Source: Algoriphagus sp. A40
GTDB lineage: Bacteria; Bacteroidota; Bacteroidia; Cytophagales; Cyclobacteriaceae
Reading direction: 5' to 3'
Length of the DNA stretch: 64,000 nt
Assembly (NCBI RefSeq): GCF_002002735.1
Contig: NZ_MUNY01000045.1
Coordinates: 62,001 to 126,000 of the forward strand
A model generated the notes under the pieces. It saw only the letters and a list, made by a program, of their open reading frames with translations, ran no database searches and was not told where the DNA came from. Below are positions 52,890-61,001 of the stretch, in pieces (the first letter of the stretch is position 1; each line of letters starts with the position of its first letter). The position numbers and the translations under genes were made by a program.

Positions 52890-53359
52890 ATTCCCAATCC
52901 TTTGATGTACAACTTATTAAACCCTTTTTTATCACCACCGATAGGTATCCAAATCTGCCCTTTGCCATTGAATTCAACCTGATATTCAATTACCTCATCT
53001 TCTGAAATCAAACTGAGAACTCCAGTCTTAGAATCTAGCTTCCACTTTCCCTTGACTTCGTTGTGAGATCCTTCATCCACCCAAGTCATTACAAAGTTTC
53101 TTTCATTATCGAGTGCAAACACCCGGGATTCCGTAGCCCTCCAAAAAAACTCCTGTTTTTTTCCGTCCAACTGGTCGACCTGAGCTTTGGTCTCGCTATC
53201 CAATTTGCTTTTCTGCTCAGGAAGATCAACTTTCCACACCCCAACCAATTTGATTTCTTCGGCAGACAACGTGTCACGAAGTACCAACTCTTGCTCTTGT
53301 GCAAAAAGGCCGTTGAATCCTAACAGCATAAGAATCAAAAGAAATGTCATATTTTTCAT
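52886..53359 (-). CDS. Small secreted protein of the RHS cluster
   Basis: 157 aa with a signal peptide (FLLILMLLGFNGLFAQ), then LVGVWKVDLPEQKSKLDSE and a beta-rich C-terminus (WVDEGSHNEVKGKWKLDSKTGVLSLI) that looks like a small lipocalin-type or Lipocalin-5-like domain. Not a firm family. It overlaps the RHS start by 4 bp (ATGA), so the two are coupled. It may be a co-exported partner or a chaperone-like protein. Confidence 0.7.
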   Translation of the reverse strand: MKNMTFLLILMLLGFNGLFAQEQELVLRDTLSAEEIKLVGVWKVDLPEQKSKLDSETKAQVDQLDGKKQEFFWRATESRVFALDNERNFVMTWVDEGSHNEVKGKWKLDSKTGVLSLISEDEVIEYQVEFNGKGQIWIPIGGDKKGFNKLYIKGLGI

Positions 53360-53379
53360 ACCTTAAAAAGAAAGATGGG

Positions 53380-56300
53380 TTAGGGTTTGATGTAGGTGTA
53401 TTCGTAGTGCTTGAGGATATGCCCATCCTCATTTTTAACAGTCTCCAACCGTCCAAATGGATCGTATTGATAGTAGATTCCCAAGTTTTTGGAATCCACC
53501 ATTGACCACATTCCGATTTGCGGTTTGATCGTATAGGTAGTCATCAGGCTGTTGCTAGGATGAACTCTTAACTCATCGATTATGGTACCCGAACCACTGA
53601 TTGTCACCGAGGCTGAGCCAGTCACTTCCACCAACCTCCAAGTATCATCAAGGGTACCCGAGTACGCTGTGCCGTTGATTGTCAAGGTTGCTGCCGAGGC
53701 TGAGTTTTTTCTTGCCCAAAAACTCAATTTGTAGGTTCCTGTGACGGACTTTGATACCTGACCATTGTTGAGTAGATATACATTGTTTCCGGTTTTCGCC
53801 TGGCCGGCCATTACGGGAGACTCAGCCCCAGCATAAGTCCAGCCCCCTTTTTCATTGGTTTCAAATGAAGTAAAGGCTATGTTTCCTACCGAGGAATTCG
53901 TAGCTTCTGCTATGAGGTACTTGCCGTCGTATCCGTATATAAATGAACTGGTTGCGCCATTGGTCAGTGCATACTGGATTAAATTCCCTCTTACATCATA
54001 CCCCTGCATGCTCATTCTGAGCTTATATCTGGTGTCCTTTGACAATGCACTGGTTCCCGAGACGACTAGCGGAGAATAATTGGTTACAGGAGATGCTGTC
54101 TCAAAAAAATACACTGAAGATGGTACATAAAGCGATGTTCCTGAAACCAACGAAAACTCTGTGACCTGTCCGGATACCACCTCATTTGCACCGGCGCCCT
54201 CCTTGACCCAGGTGTATTGCTCGACCGGACTGGAAATCATATTCTTTAAAAGCATCTGCTTGTATGCATCCGGCAAACCCGTATAGGTTGTTCCGGTCCC
54301 TACTATGTCATAGTTATACCTGAAATTTGTCCTAACTGTACCAGGATTTCCTGATGAAATCACCTCCTCAAAAGTGGGCTGTAAATAGGTGGCATGGTAT
54401 CCCCTGTTTGTGATGTGCTGGACAGAATCAGCACCAAAGAAAGAGGTAACCTTAGTGGAGGTCTCCTGGAACACCCCGACATCCTGATCCATATTTACAA
54501 TCATATAACGCTGTCCATCATAGCCTGAACAGATCGTAAAAAAATTCTCTGACTCTTGTCCAACGATTACCTGAAATGCCGCCTGCCCCACTTTTGGAGT
54601 CTGACTCTTGTACTGGGTATATGTCTTGGAAGTAACTTCCTTAATATTATTCAAATTGTCATACTTGATAACCTTAGTCAGTTTACCACGCTGCCAGCTT
54701 TTTCTATTTCTCCAGATTTTGTTGGAATGTGGAACCGCAAATACCCCATCACTAATCAACAGGTTATTGTCAAATTCATACAATGTTTTTCCGTTTCCAT
54801 TAGTGCTGTTGGCATATTCCATGACGTTGGTATATACTACCGGAGCATCATCAAATCCCGGCCCCACAACCGAATTGGAAACCCATGTACGCACATTGTA
54901 TTGCCTTTGAGGTATGGGTTGGAAACTACTATAGATATCACGTTTATAAAGCGTGTTCATAAAGTGGAAATTTCTGACATCAAAATTCTTATGTCCGAAC
55001 CCACTCTCACCCGCACCATATTTGTATAGGGTGGAATAGCTAGTTACTCCATCATTCTTGAGTATTTTCTTTATGCGTAGGCCAGCCCCATATTTGGTCG
55101 CCGCACCTTCCAAATATTTATGGGGTTCAAATTGAAACTCCGTATAACCTCCGGTTGGAAATGTTATCTGTTTTAGGAGGCCTTCTTTGTAATAGGTCGT
55201 ATCTGTGCTCCTGTCAGCCCCACCAATTACCAGGTCGATAGGAGTGTGGAAACTTTGTGCGCGATATTGCACTGTATCCTTTGGAATCAGATTGGTGTTG
55301 GTAGTTTTTCCATTATAAAAACCGAACAGATCCCTTCTAAATGATCCCTCCGACTGGTCCCAAGAAAAAGTTGTGGTGTTGTAGGTGAATCCATACTTGT
55401 TGATAAGCGTATTTGAACCGTCCCTTACTTCCAATCCATCCAGTTTTAGCCTTGCATCTGAGTTGTTAACTGCAAGTTTGAAATTTCCGCTGTTGAGAAG
55501 TGTGAATGACTTTAACAGCACATAGGCGTTGTTTACCTTGGAATACACCTCTATTTTGCTTAGGCGCTTCATACTGCTTCCACCGGGCACATCAGTTCTG
55601 TTCGCCCCCATGATGAATTTGACTTTTCCGGTATTGAAAAATATTTCATCTATCCCCATTTGGGTGGAGGAATTTGAAGTAGAAACCAAGGTTTCAACCG
55701 GAGAATAGGAGGTGCAAGGCAAAACGACAGATTCTGAGGTAGTACAATTGTCCATCAGTGAGATATTACTTTCTATCTCATTTATGATGAATGAGCCCAC
55801 GTCCTGATACTTAAAAGTCACATAATCATCGGTGTTCGGTGATTTAATCTCTTGCAAATACCAAGTGACCACTCCTGAAGTTACAGTAGATCCAGAATAG
55901 GCACTCATGGATTCTCTTGCCGCGTTTGCTCCTGCCCAATCAGAGCCAAACCGGTACATCAGGCCTTTGGTATCCGTAATGTCGTAGTAGTTGGGATTTC
56001 GAGTCACCTGAATCGCACTTTCCGGAAAAAGCAGTGGCGGTAATCCTCCCTGCCTCAAAACAAAGCGACCAGAAGCACCCGGAAAAGAATAAGAGAACAA
56101 ATCGGGCTCGCGGTCATTGGATCCATTCGCAGTGTGTTCCTTGTAGTAAAAATTGTTACAGTAGTCATAAGTGTCCACAGAATAATTATTTGTCCCGCTC
56201 AAAAAACTGTCTTCATCGGGTTTGCCTTGAATAGTCCTGGTGATCTGGCCACCCACCTGGACAGACCAGCCCAATCCAGCCCAGGAAGCTCGGTCTGTAT

Positions 56301-56577
56301 ACCTAATACCTCCGGCGTGGTAAGACAACACGATCGGTACGGTAATTCCGCCTGACTGAATTTCAAAAATAGGTATGCTGATATCAGGAATGCCTGTATA
56401 TAGATTGACATTAAAATCTCCATATTTCTGAATCGCCGCCGCATTTGGAGATTGTTGTGCGGGCTTGGGGACCAATTTCTCGATCTGCGAGGAAACATCC
56501 CCCGGTAATTGGCCAAATAGACTAAATGGAGCATTCAAAAAGAAGATCAAAGCTCCCAAAATTTTTAATTTATCCAT
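53380..56577 (-). CDS. Large SpvB/RHS-like secreted protein
   Basis: 1,065 aa from the ATG at 56577 (MDKLKILGALIFFLNAPFSLFG signal). The N-terminal region (YGDFNVNLYTGIPDISIPIFEI ... LSYHAGGIRYTDRASWAGLGWSV) has the look of SpvB/TcdB-type shell proteins. Repeat beta units follow, then a carbohydrate-binding-like jelly roll (about 895-1015, GNNVYLLNNGQVSKSVTGTYKLSFWA), and one YD repeat at the end (YYQYDPFGRLETVKNEDGHILKHYEY). It starts 2 bp after the NVGIGT gene and precedes the small secreted gene and the RHS gene in one operon. It may form a joint shell with the RHS protein, as TcB and TcC do. Confidence 0.75.
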   Translation of the reverse strand: MDKLKILGALIFFLNAPFSLFGQLPGDVSSQIEKLVPKPAQQSPNAAAIQKYGDFNVNLYTGIPDISIPIFEIQSGGITVPIVLSYHAGGIRYTDRASWAGLGWSVQVGGQITRTIQGKPDEDSFLSGTNNYSVDTYDYCNNFYYKEHTANGSNDREPDLFSYSFPGASGRFVLRQGGLPPLLFPESAIQVTRNPNYYDITDTKGLMYRFGSDWAGANAARESMSAYSGSTVTSGVVTWYLQEIKSPNTDDYVTFKYQDVGSFIINEIESNISLMDNCTTSESVVLPCTSYSPVETLVSTSNSSTQMGIDEIFFNTGKVKFIMGANRTDVPGGSSMKRLSKIEVYSKVNNAYVLLKSFTLLNSGNFKLAVNNSDARLKLDGLEVRDGSNTLINKYGFTYNTTTFSWDQSEGSFRRDLFGFYNGKTTNTNLIPKDTVQYRAQSFHTPIDLVIGGADRSTDTTYYKEGLLKQITFPTGGYTEFQFEPHKYLEGAATKYGAGLRIKKILKNDGVTSYSTLYKYGAGESGFGHKNFDVRNFHFMNTLYKRDIYSSFQPIPQRQYNVRTWVSNSVVGPGFDDAPVVYTNVMEYANSTNGNGKTLYEFDNNLLISDGVFAVPHSNKIWRNRKSWQRGKLTKVIKYDNLNNIKEVTSKTYTQYKSQTPKVGQAAFQVIVGQESENFFTICSGYDGQRYMIVNMDQDVGVFQETSTKVTSFFGADSVQHITNRGYHATYLQPTFEEVISSGNPGTVRTNFRYNYDIVGTGTTYTGLPDAYKQMLLKNMISSPVEQYTWVKEGAGANEVVSGQVTEFSLVSGTSLYVPSSVYFFETASPVTNYSPLVVSGTSALSKDTRYKLRMSMQGYDVRGNLIQYALTNGATSSFIYGYDGKYLIAEATNSSVGNIAFTSFETNEKGGWTYAGAESPVMAGQAKTGNNVYLLNNGQVSKSVTGTYKLSFWARKNSASAATLTINGTAYSGTLDDTWRLVEVTGSASVTISGSGTIIDELRVHPSNSLMTTYTIKPQIGMWSMVDSKNLGIYYQYDPFGRLETVKNEDGHILKHYEYTYIKP

Positions 56578-56579
56578 TT

Positions 56580-57512
56580 TCACTTGTTTTGAATGGCTTT
56601 ATGTTCTTCAAACTCCTTTTTCAGCTGGATTATATGCAAGGTCAACTCCTCCACCTTCTCCAACAGCTTTACATTCATCTCCAGCAAATTCACCCCGTTT
56701 TCCAGGACTTCTCTTTCAGAAGGAACATTAGGCAGATGGCCATTTTCAAGAATATAGGATTCAAGCGCAGCAAGGGACATCAGATCGTAATCAGGCTTGA
56801 AAACATAATCCGCCCATCCCGCGGCAGTGACATTGACTTCTTTGGTTTTGATGGTACCGTTTACTTCGAGTTTCGAAGTGGGGTTTGTCACACCAATACC
56901 CACATTACCATTTGGTGTGATTCTCATCCGTTCGACAAAAGTTCCCGACTCATTTGTCACAAACCTCATATTATAACCTTGAGATGACATGAACAAAGCA
57001 TCTTTGCCGGCGACAAACAACCCTGCAGAATTGGAAAAACCTTCAGCGTTACTTCCGTAGTCTACAAGGTCTACAGTAGTATTTGAAAACTGGAATCTTG
57101 AACGTTGGCCTGATGCTGCGTTAAAGTGGAAGGGATGTAACGGATTTACTATCCCGATTCCAACAAACCCACCGTTTGATTGCAGAACCAGACTATTGGT
57201 GGAATTCATTCCCAAATAACCTTTACCCCCAGTTGCTCGAAAATGAAAATACTGATCATATACTGCGTCATAGGCATATGCAGTAGAATAGAAGTATCCA
57301 TCATTCCTGAAAGCCCAAGTCCCTAATACATCTAACTTATATGCTGGTGACGAAGTGCCAATCCCAACATTACCCGAATTGGTATTGTATATGTTTGTTC
57401 CATTTTGCCATTGGGCTTGAACATTAAGCGAAAGTGCAAAAGACAGTAGAAAAATTACAAACACTCTTTCCAATGCAATAAAACTTTTACTGTAGGCGGG
57501 ATTACATTTCAT
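56580..57512 (-). CDS. Secreted NVGIGT-repeat protein leading the RHS operon
   Basis: 310 aa from the ATG at 57512 (MKCNPAYSKSFIALERVFVIFLLSFALSLNVQAQ signal); an earlier start at 57602 has no signal. Two clear NVGIG repeats (about 44 and 225) surround a beta-rich shaft. It ends with a diverged S74-like module (DYDLMSLAALESYILENGHLPN ... LLEMNVKLLEKVEELTLHII). It is more distant from the two paralogues at 44950-46550 than they are from each other. First gene of the RHS operon, under the palindrome at 57630-57647. Confidence 0.8.
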   Translation of the reverse strand: MKCNPAYSKSFIALERVFVIFLLSFALSLNVQAQWQNGTNIYNTNSGNVGIGTSSPAYKLDVLGTWAFRNDGYFYSTAYAYDAVYDQYFHFRATGGKGYLGMNSTNSLVLQSNGGFVGIGIVNPLHPFHFNAASGQRSRFQFSNTTVDLVDYGSNAEGFSNSAGLFVAGKDALFMSSQGYNMRFVTNESGTFVERMRITPNGNVGIGVTNPTSKLEVNGTIKTKEVNVTAAGWADYVFKPDYDLMSLAALESYILENGHLPNVPSEREVLENGVNLLEMNVKLLEKVEELTLHIIQLKKEFEEHKAIQNK

Positions 57513-57629
57513 TATTTGACAAGGATAAATGTTGCTATAAAACTGCGAAAGCAACCTAAAGCAAAAGGGCTTTAAAAGTCGATATCGATTGTTACGCCTC
57601 AATTCTCAAAAAATAATCTGAACTAAAAA

Positions 57630-57647
57630 ATACCCAGTACTGGGTAT
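57630..57647. promoter_or_regulatory. Second copy of the 18-bp palindrome, putative operator
   Basis: ATACCCAGTACTGGGTAT is identical to the copy at 41233-41250 and lies about 120 bp upstream of the first gene of the RHS cluster. A minus-strand TATTTTTTG stretch, close to a -7 element, lies about 25 bp downstream. The rest of the gap to 57,970 is very AT-rich and otherwise empty. Confidence 0.6.
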
Positions 57648-57974
57648 TGTAAATGAAAATCATATCGACTACACCAGCTATTTTTTTCTATATAAAACAC
57701 ATTATATTGACTTCGAACTGCCTATTTCAACCTTTAAATAGAATTTTATCATATAAAATGCTGTCTGAAAAACCAGAACAGATAAGTTTCTATAGATGTT
57801 AATTTATTCTTTATTTAATTATATTTTTTTCAATTTAAAAGTCAATTATTACACCTTATTTAAGATTTTAAATAAAATTTATTTTTAGTATTTTTTACTA
57901 AAAAAGGGTAAAAACAAAATTTTCGTCAAGCATATGAAATAAATAGTGTGATTTCTTTCATCCTTACTCCAAAA

Positions 57975-58005
57975 AAAGACCCTGCCTGTGTAGGCCGGGT
58001 CTTTT
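57975..58005. terminator. Rho-independent terminator
   Basis: AAAGACCC/GGGTCTTT arms with inner CTGCCT/AGGCCG pairing and a minus-strand T7 tail, between the RHS promoter region and the decayed DUF3945-type gene. It would end transcripts from the mobilization genes. Confidence 0.75.
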
Positions 58006-58020
58006 CCAATAACAGATAGT

Positions 58021-58568
58021 CTATAGGTATCCTAACCCCTTCAAATTCTGGGCGTGATCTGGCCTTCTTTTGGGATTGACCCGGAGAATCCTCCCCTCCT
58101 GCCTGCTTCTCCCCCTTCTTCAGGTCTTTTTTTTACTTTCATCAGGTTCGGGTTCTATCTCTTTCCCCTGTTTTTGCCCGTTTATCAGCAAGTCAGTGGT
58201 TTTGACCGAACTCATGGTCGCATCATAGACATTGATTGACTTGAACACCGCCCTTCCCTCCAACAGATTAAAGGCATCCTTGGCCGTGATCCCCTGGTTT
58301 TGGTAGAAGGTATGTTTCTTGGGCTCCAGTTCCGGATTTTAATTCCTGAGCGACGCCTCAAACTTGTTGAAGAAATACCTGTCCGAGATCGCCGATTTTT
58401 TGAAATACAGGTCAAAATCCATCTTCTTTCCCTCATGTCCATCGTGGTCCCAAGGGTAAAGTTCTCTTTCCCTGACTTGATTTCCTCTTTTTACCTGGTG
58501 TTCACGTTATCCTCAAATCCGCTGTACTTTAGCTTTTCGATCAAAAACTCATAATTCTCCTGATCCAT
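58021..58568 (-). pseudogene. Decayed DUF3945-type gene of Bacteroides mobile elements
   Basis: A start MDQENYEFLIEKLKYSGFED is followed by a TAG/TAA stop, a frameshift, then DFDLYFKKSAISDRYFFNKFEASLRN, a stop, and KHTFYQNQGITAKDAFNLLEGRAVFKS joined directly to INVYDATMS. In intact relatives I would expect a central segment between GRAVYK and INVYD, so an internal deletion has occurred as well. The genes usually lie on conjugative elements. Its remains show that the element is partly eroded. Confidence 0.7.
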
Positions 58569-58825
58569 ATGCAGTATTTGGTTCAGTGTGAAACATGGGT
58601 AAAGGAATGGCTTGGAGTAGTTGTTTGCCCTTTAGGGGAAACTGGAGCTCTCAATCTCTGTTTTTTCAATTGGTGAAAATCATTCGCTTCGGAGATAGCG
58701 AAAACCGAAAAGGCCATGAGTAGCGCCTGTTTTTCCGCTTTAGTCAATATGGGCTAGTAGCTGCTGTTTTCCGAAAATGGCCGCACGAACAGCCCCCTCT
58801 TTGAGGACTCTTTCTTTGATTTGGC
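58569..58825. other. Noncoding remnant DNA
   Basis: About 257 bases between the decayed DUF3945-type gene and the third Fic remnant. No intact frame or recognisable structure is visible. Confidence 0.4.
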
Positions 58826-58953
58826 ATTGATGCGATTGCTAGTCTGACACTTTTTATCGCTTCCAGTAAGCCAGAACGCCAGTCCCGACGAATGTCGGGA
58901 AAATGGAAACAGTCAAGAAATTGGAGATCAGTGTACTGAATAGAAACTATTGA
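58826..58953 (+). pseudogene. Third remnant of the Fic-domain 3' end with a hairpin insertion
   Basis: IDAIASLTLFIASSKPE and METVKKLEISVLNRNY match the end of the gene at 43352-44304, but about 24 bp are inserted between them. The insert is centred on CCCGAC-GAAT-GTCGGG, a hairpin, and breaks the frame. This copy lies about 14.5 kb from the first two, on the far side of the RHS cluster, in the same orientation. Confidence 0.75.
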
Positions 58954-58986
58954 TTTGGACATCGAGTGTAATTGAGGGGCGTGAAA

Positions 58987-60975
58987 TCACAACGCTTCTT
59001 TCTTTATAATCAAGTGCTTCATAGCTGGATTTTGCATCAATCTTTCCATCTCTGAATTCACGATATCTTTCACCTCCTGCTTGATCTGAAGGTAATTCCG
59101 ATTGACAATTGAAAGTGAAATACTTCTGATCTGGGGGATTGGCAAGTATCCCTGCTGCTCCTTTTTAAGGCCAGCGTGGTCGTTGATAAACTCTGAATGA
59201 AACGCCTTCAACGCCAGTTTACAATCAGGATTGTCGGCGACAAGTCCGACAAACTCACCCGAAGACAAAGAGGAAATTGTCGCTGGAGGCACCGCCGAAT
59301 CCAGCTGTTTGGACTTGCTGATTGAGGTATCGGAAGTATTAATAGACAAACTTTTTCTATCCTGCATGATCTTACCGATCCGTTCAGATAACTGTTTGGC
59401 CGAATCACCGGTCACCTGACCGGCAACGACGTTCCCTACAATTCCCATAATTACTTCGGCAAGCTCCCTCCCATAGTCCTTTCTTAACTGACTCAGGTCC
59501 TGAATTCCCAGAGTAGTTGCCACTTGGTTACTTCTTGCCGTTGCAATTAAACTGTCAATTCCATTGAGATAAATGGTAGGGAACTCATCGAAAATCAGAC
59601 TACTTTTTAACTTACCCTTTTGATTGACCAGCTTTACCAATCTATTGACATACAGGGAAAGTACCGCTCCATAAGTCTGGATTTTCTGGGGATTGTTGCC
59701 CATACATACCAGCTTGGGCTCTTCCGGATTGTTGATATCCAAGGTAAAATCATTGCCGGAAAGTACGTAGTACAGCTGGGCTGAAGACAGTCTGGCCATA
59801 GAGATTTTCACCGAGGCGATTTGTCCTTCCAGCTGCTCCATCACGTCGTTGAGGTAGGCGTTGACAAATGGATTGATCAGCACCTCGATGTCTTTTTCCG
59901 TCCTCAATACAGTGAACAGTTCGTCGTAGTCGAGCTGCATCAACTCGATCACATGGGGCAGCGTACAGTATTCCCCGTTGCTGTATTTTCGCAAAAACCA
60001 GATGATGGCGGTGAGAAAATTGATAGGCGATTCGACAAAAAAGTCACCCTGCCGTTTGATCCATTCCCGGTTCAATCCCATCAAGATCGTCCGGGCCGAC
60101 TCGGCTGCATCGGTAATGTCCAACATGGTTTCCGGCGTCAGTGGATTGCAGCGGTGGCTGCGTTGGAGGTCGTCAAAATTGATCACATAGAACTTCGGTT
60201 CCACCGCATATGTCCCCCGGTTTTTCAACCAGGTGTTGTAAACAATCACGGAAAGGTCATCGAATTTGAAGTCGTAGACAAACATGGAAAACCCCTTTCT
60301 GATATGCTGGGTAATCACGTGCCTGATGACAAAATAGCTTTTACCAGAGCCCGGAGTACCCAAAACCAGCAGCCCCCGGAAAGGATTGATGATATTGATC
60401 CACGCGGATCGAACCTTGCCTTTCAACTTATAAAGAGTCGGGAGGTTGACTGAAAATTCGTTTTCTATTCGCCGCTCTTCCTGCGGGAACGTCTCGTTTT
60501 CCGAGTTAAAAACTTCAGTGGTTAAACTGTTTCTTATAATCCTGGAAAACCTTGTTCCACCCGAAAGGATTGCCAGAAAACCCACGGAATTGGCGGCCAT
60601 GTATCCGATGGAAATCCATTCCTCCGGGCCTTTAAAATGAAACGCCAAATAGCTCCCAAAGTAAAAAACAAGCCCGACGCCGGTCCAGATCCCCGCTGCT
60701 TTAAGGTTGGCCTTGTCGTCTTTTCGCCCCTTGGCACCCAGCAGGGAAATAAGAAGCAGACCCAAGGCAACCACCTTGGAAAGGTGGAAAGACTGATACA
60801 ATCCAGTCTCCCACACGTTATCCAACACCCGGTCTGTCAGGCCAGAAACCAGCCCCCAATTGCTGAAGGAAGCATAGCAATAATAGTAAAAGTGAAGTCC
60901 CAAAACCCCAATCCCCATAATCCTGGTCATGTCCAGAATCCTGCGTAATCCCTGTTCGTTTTCTCCGGTCTGCAT
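58987..60975 (-). CDS. mobC: VirD4/TraG-type coupling protein (MobC of Bacteroides elements)
   Basis: 662 aa. Four N-terminal membrane helices (about 10-155) precede a RecA-like ATPase with Walker A VLGTPGSGKSYFVI (about 207) and Walker B SLIFDEFPTIYLNG, then TTLGIQDLSQLRKDYG and VAGQVTGDSAKQLSERIG. It couples the relaxase-DNA complex to a type IV secretion channel in conjugation. It lies 26 bp after the relaxase gene in a mobA-mobB-mobC run. Confidence 0.92.
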   Translation of the reverse strand: MQTGENEQGLRRILDMTRIMGIGVLGLHFYYYCYASFSNWGLVSGLTDRVLDNVWETGLYQSFHLSKVVALGLLLISLLGAKGRKDDKANLKAAGIWTGVGLVFYFGSYLAFHFKGPEEWISIGYMAANSVGFLAILSGGTRFSRIIRNSLTTEVFNSENETFPQEERRIENEFSVNLPTLYKLKGKVRSAWINIINPFRGLLVLGTPGSGKSYFVIRHVITQHIRKGFSMFVYDFKFDDLSVIVYNTWLKNRGTYAVEPKFYVINFDDLQRSHRCNPLTPETMLDITDAAESARTILMGLNREWIKRQGDFFVESPINFLTAIIWFLRKYSNGEYCTLPHVIELMQLDYDELFTVLRTEKDIEVLINPFVNAYLNDVMEQLEGQIASVKISMARLSSAQLYYVLSGNDFTLDINNPEEPKLVCMGNNPQKIQTYGAVLSLYVNRLVKLVNQKGKLKSSLIFDEFPTIYLNGIDSLIATARSNQVATTLGIQDLSQLRKDYGRELAEVIMGIVGNVVAGQVTGDSAKQLSERIGKIMQDRKSLSINTSDTSISKSKQLDSAVPPATISSLSSGEFVGLVADNPDCKLALKAFHSEFINDHAGLKKEQQGYLPIPQIRSISLSIVNRNYLQIKQEVKDIVNSEMERLMQNPAMKHLIIKKEAL

Positions 60976-61001
60976 TTGTTTTTAGCTGATTTGGTTTACT
61001 G

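Noticed and set aside
44950..57512. Prophage tail-fibre module
   Set aside because: The NVGIGT/S74-like proteins have Sec signal peptides and no capsid, portal, tail or lysis genes are nearby.
57513..57602. Upstream start for the NVGIGT gene at 57602
   Set aside because: It would bury the signal peptide 30 residues inside the protein; the ATG at 57512 gives a normal export signal.
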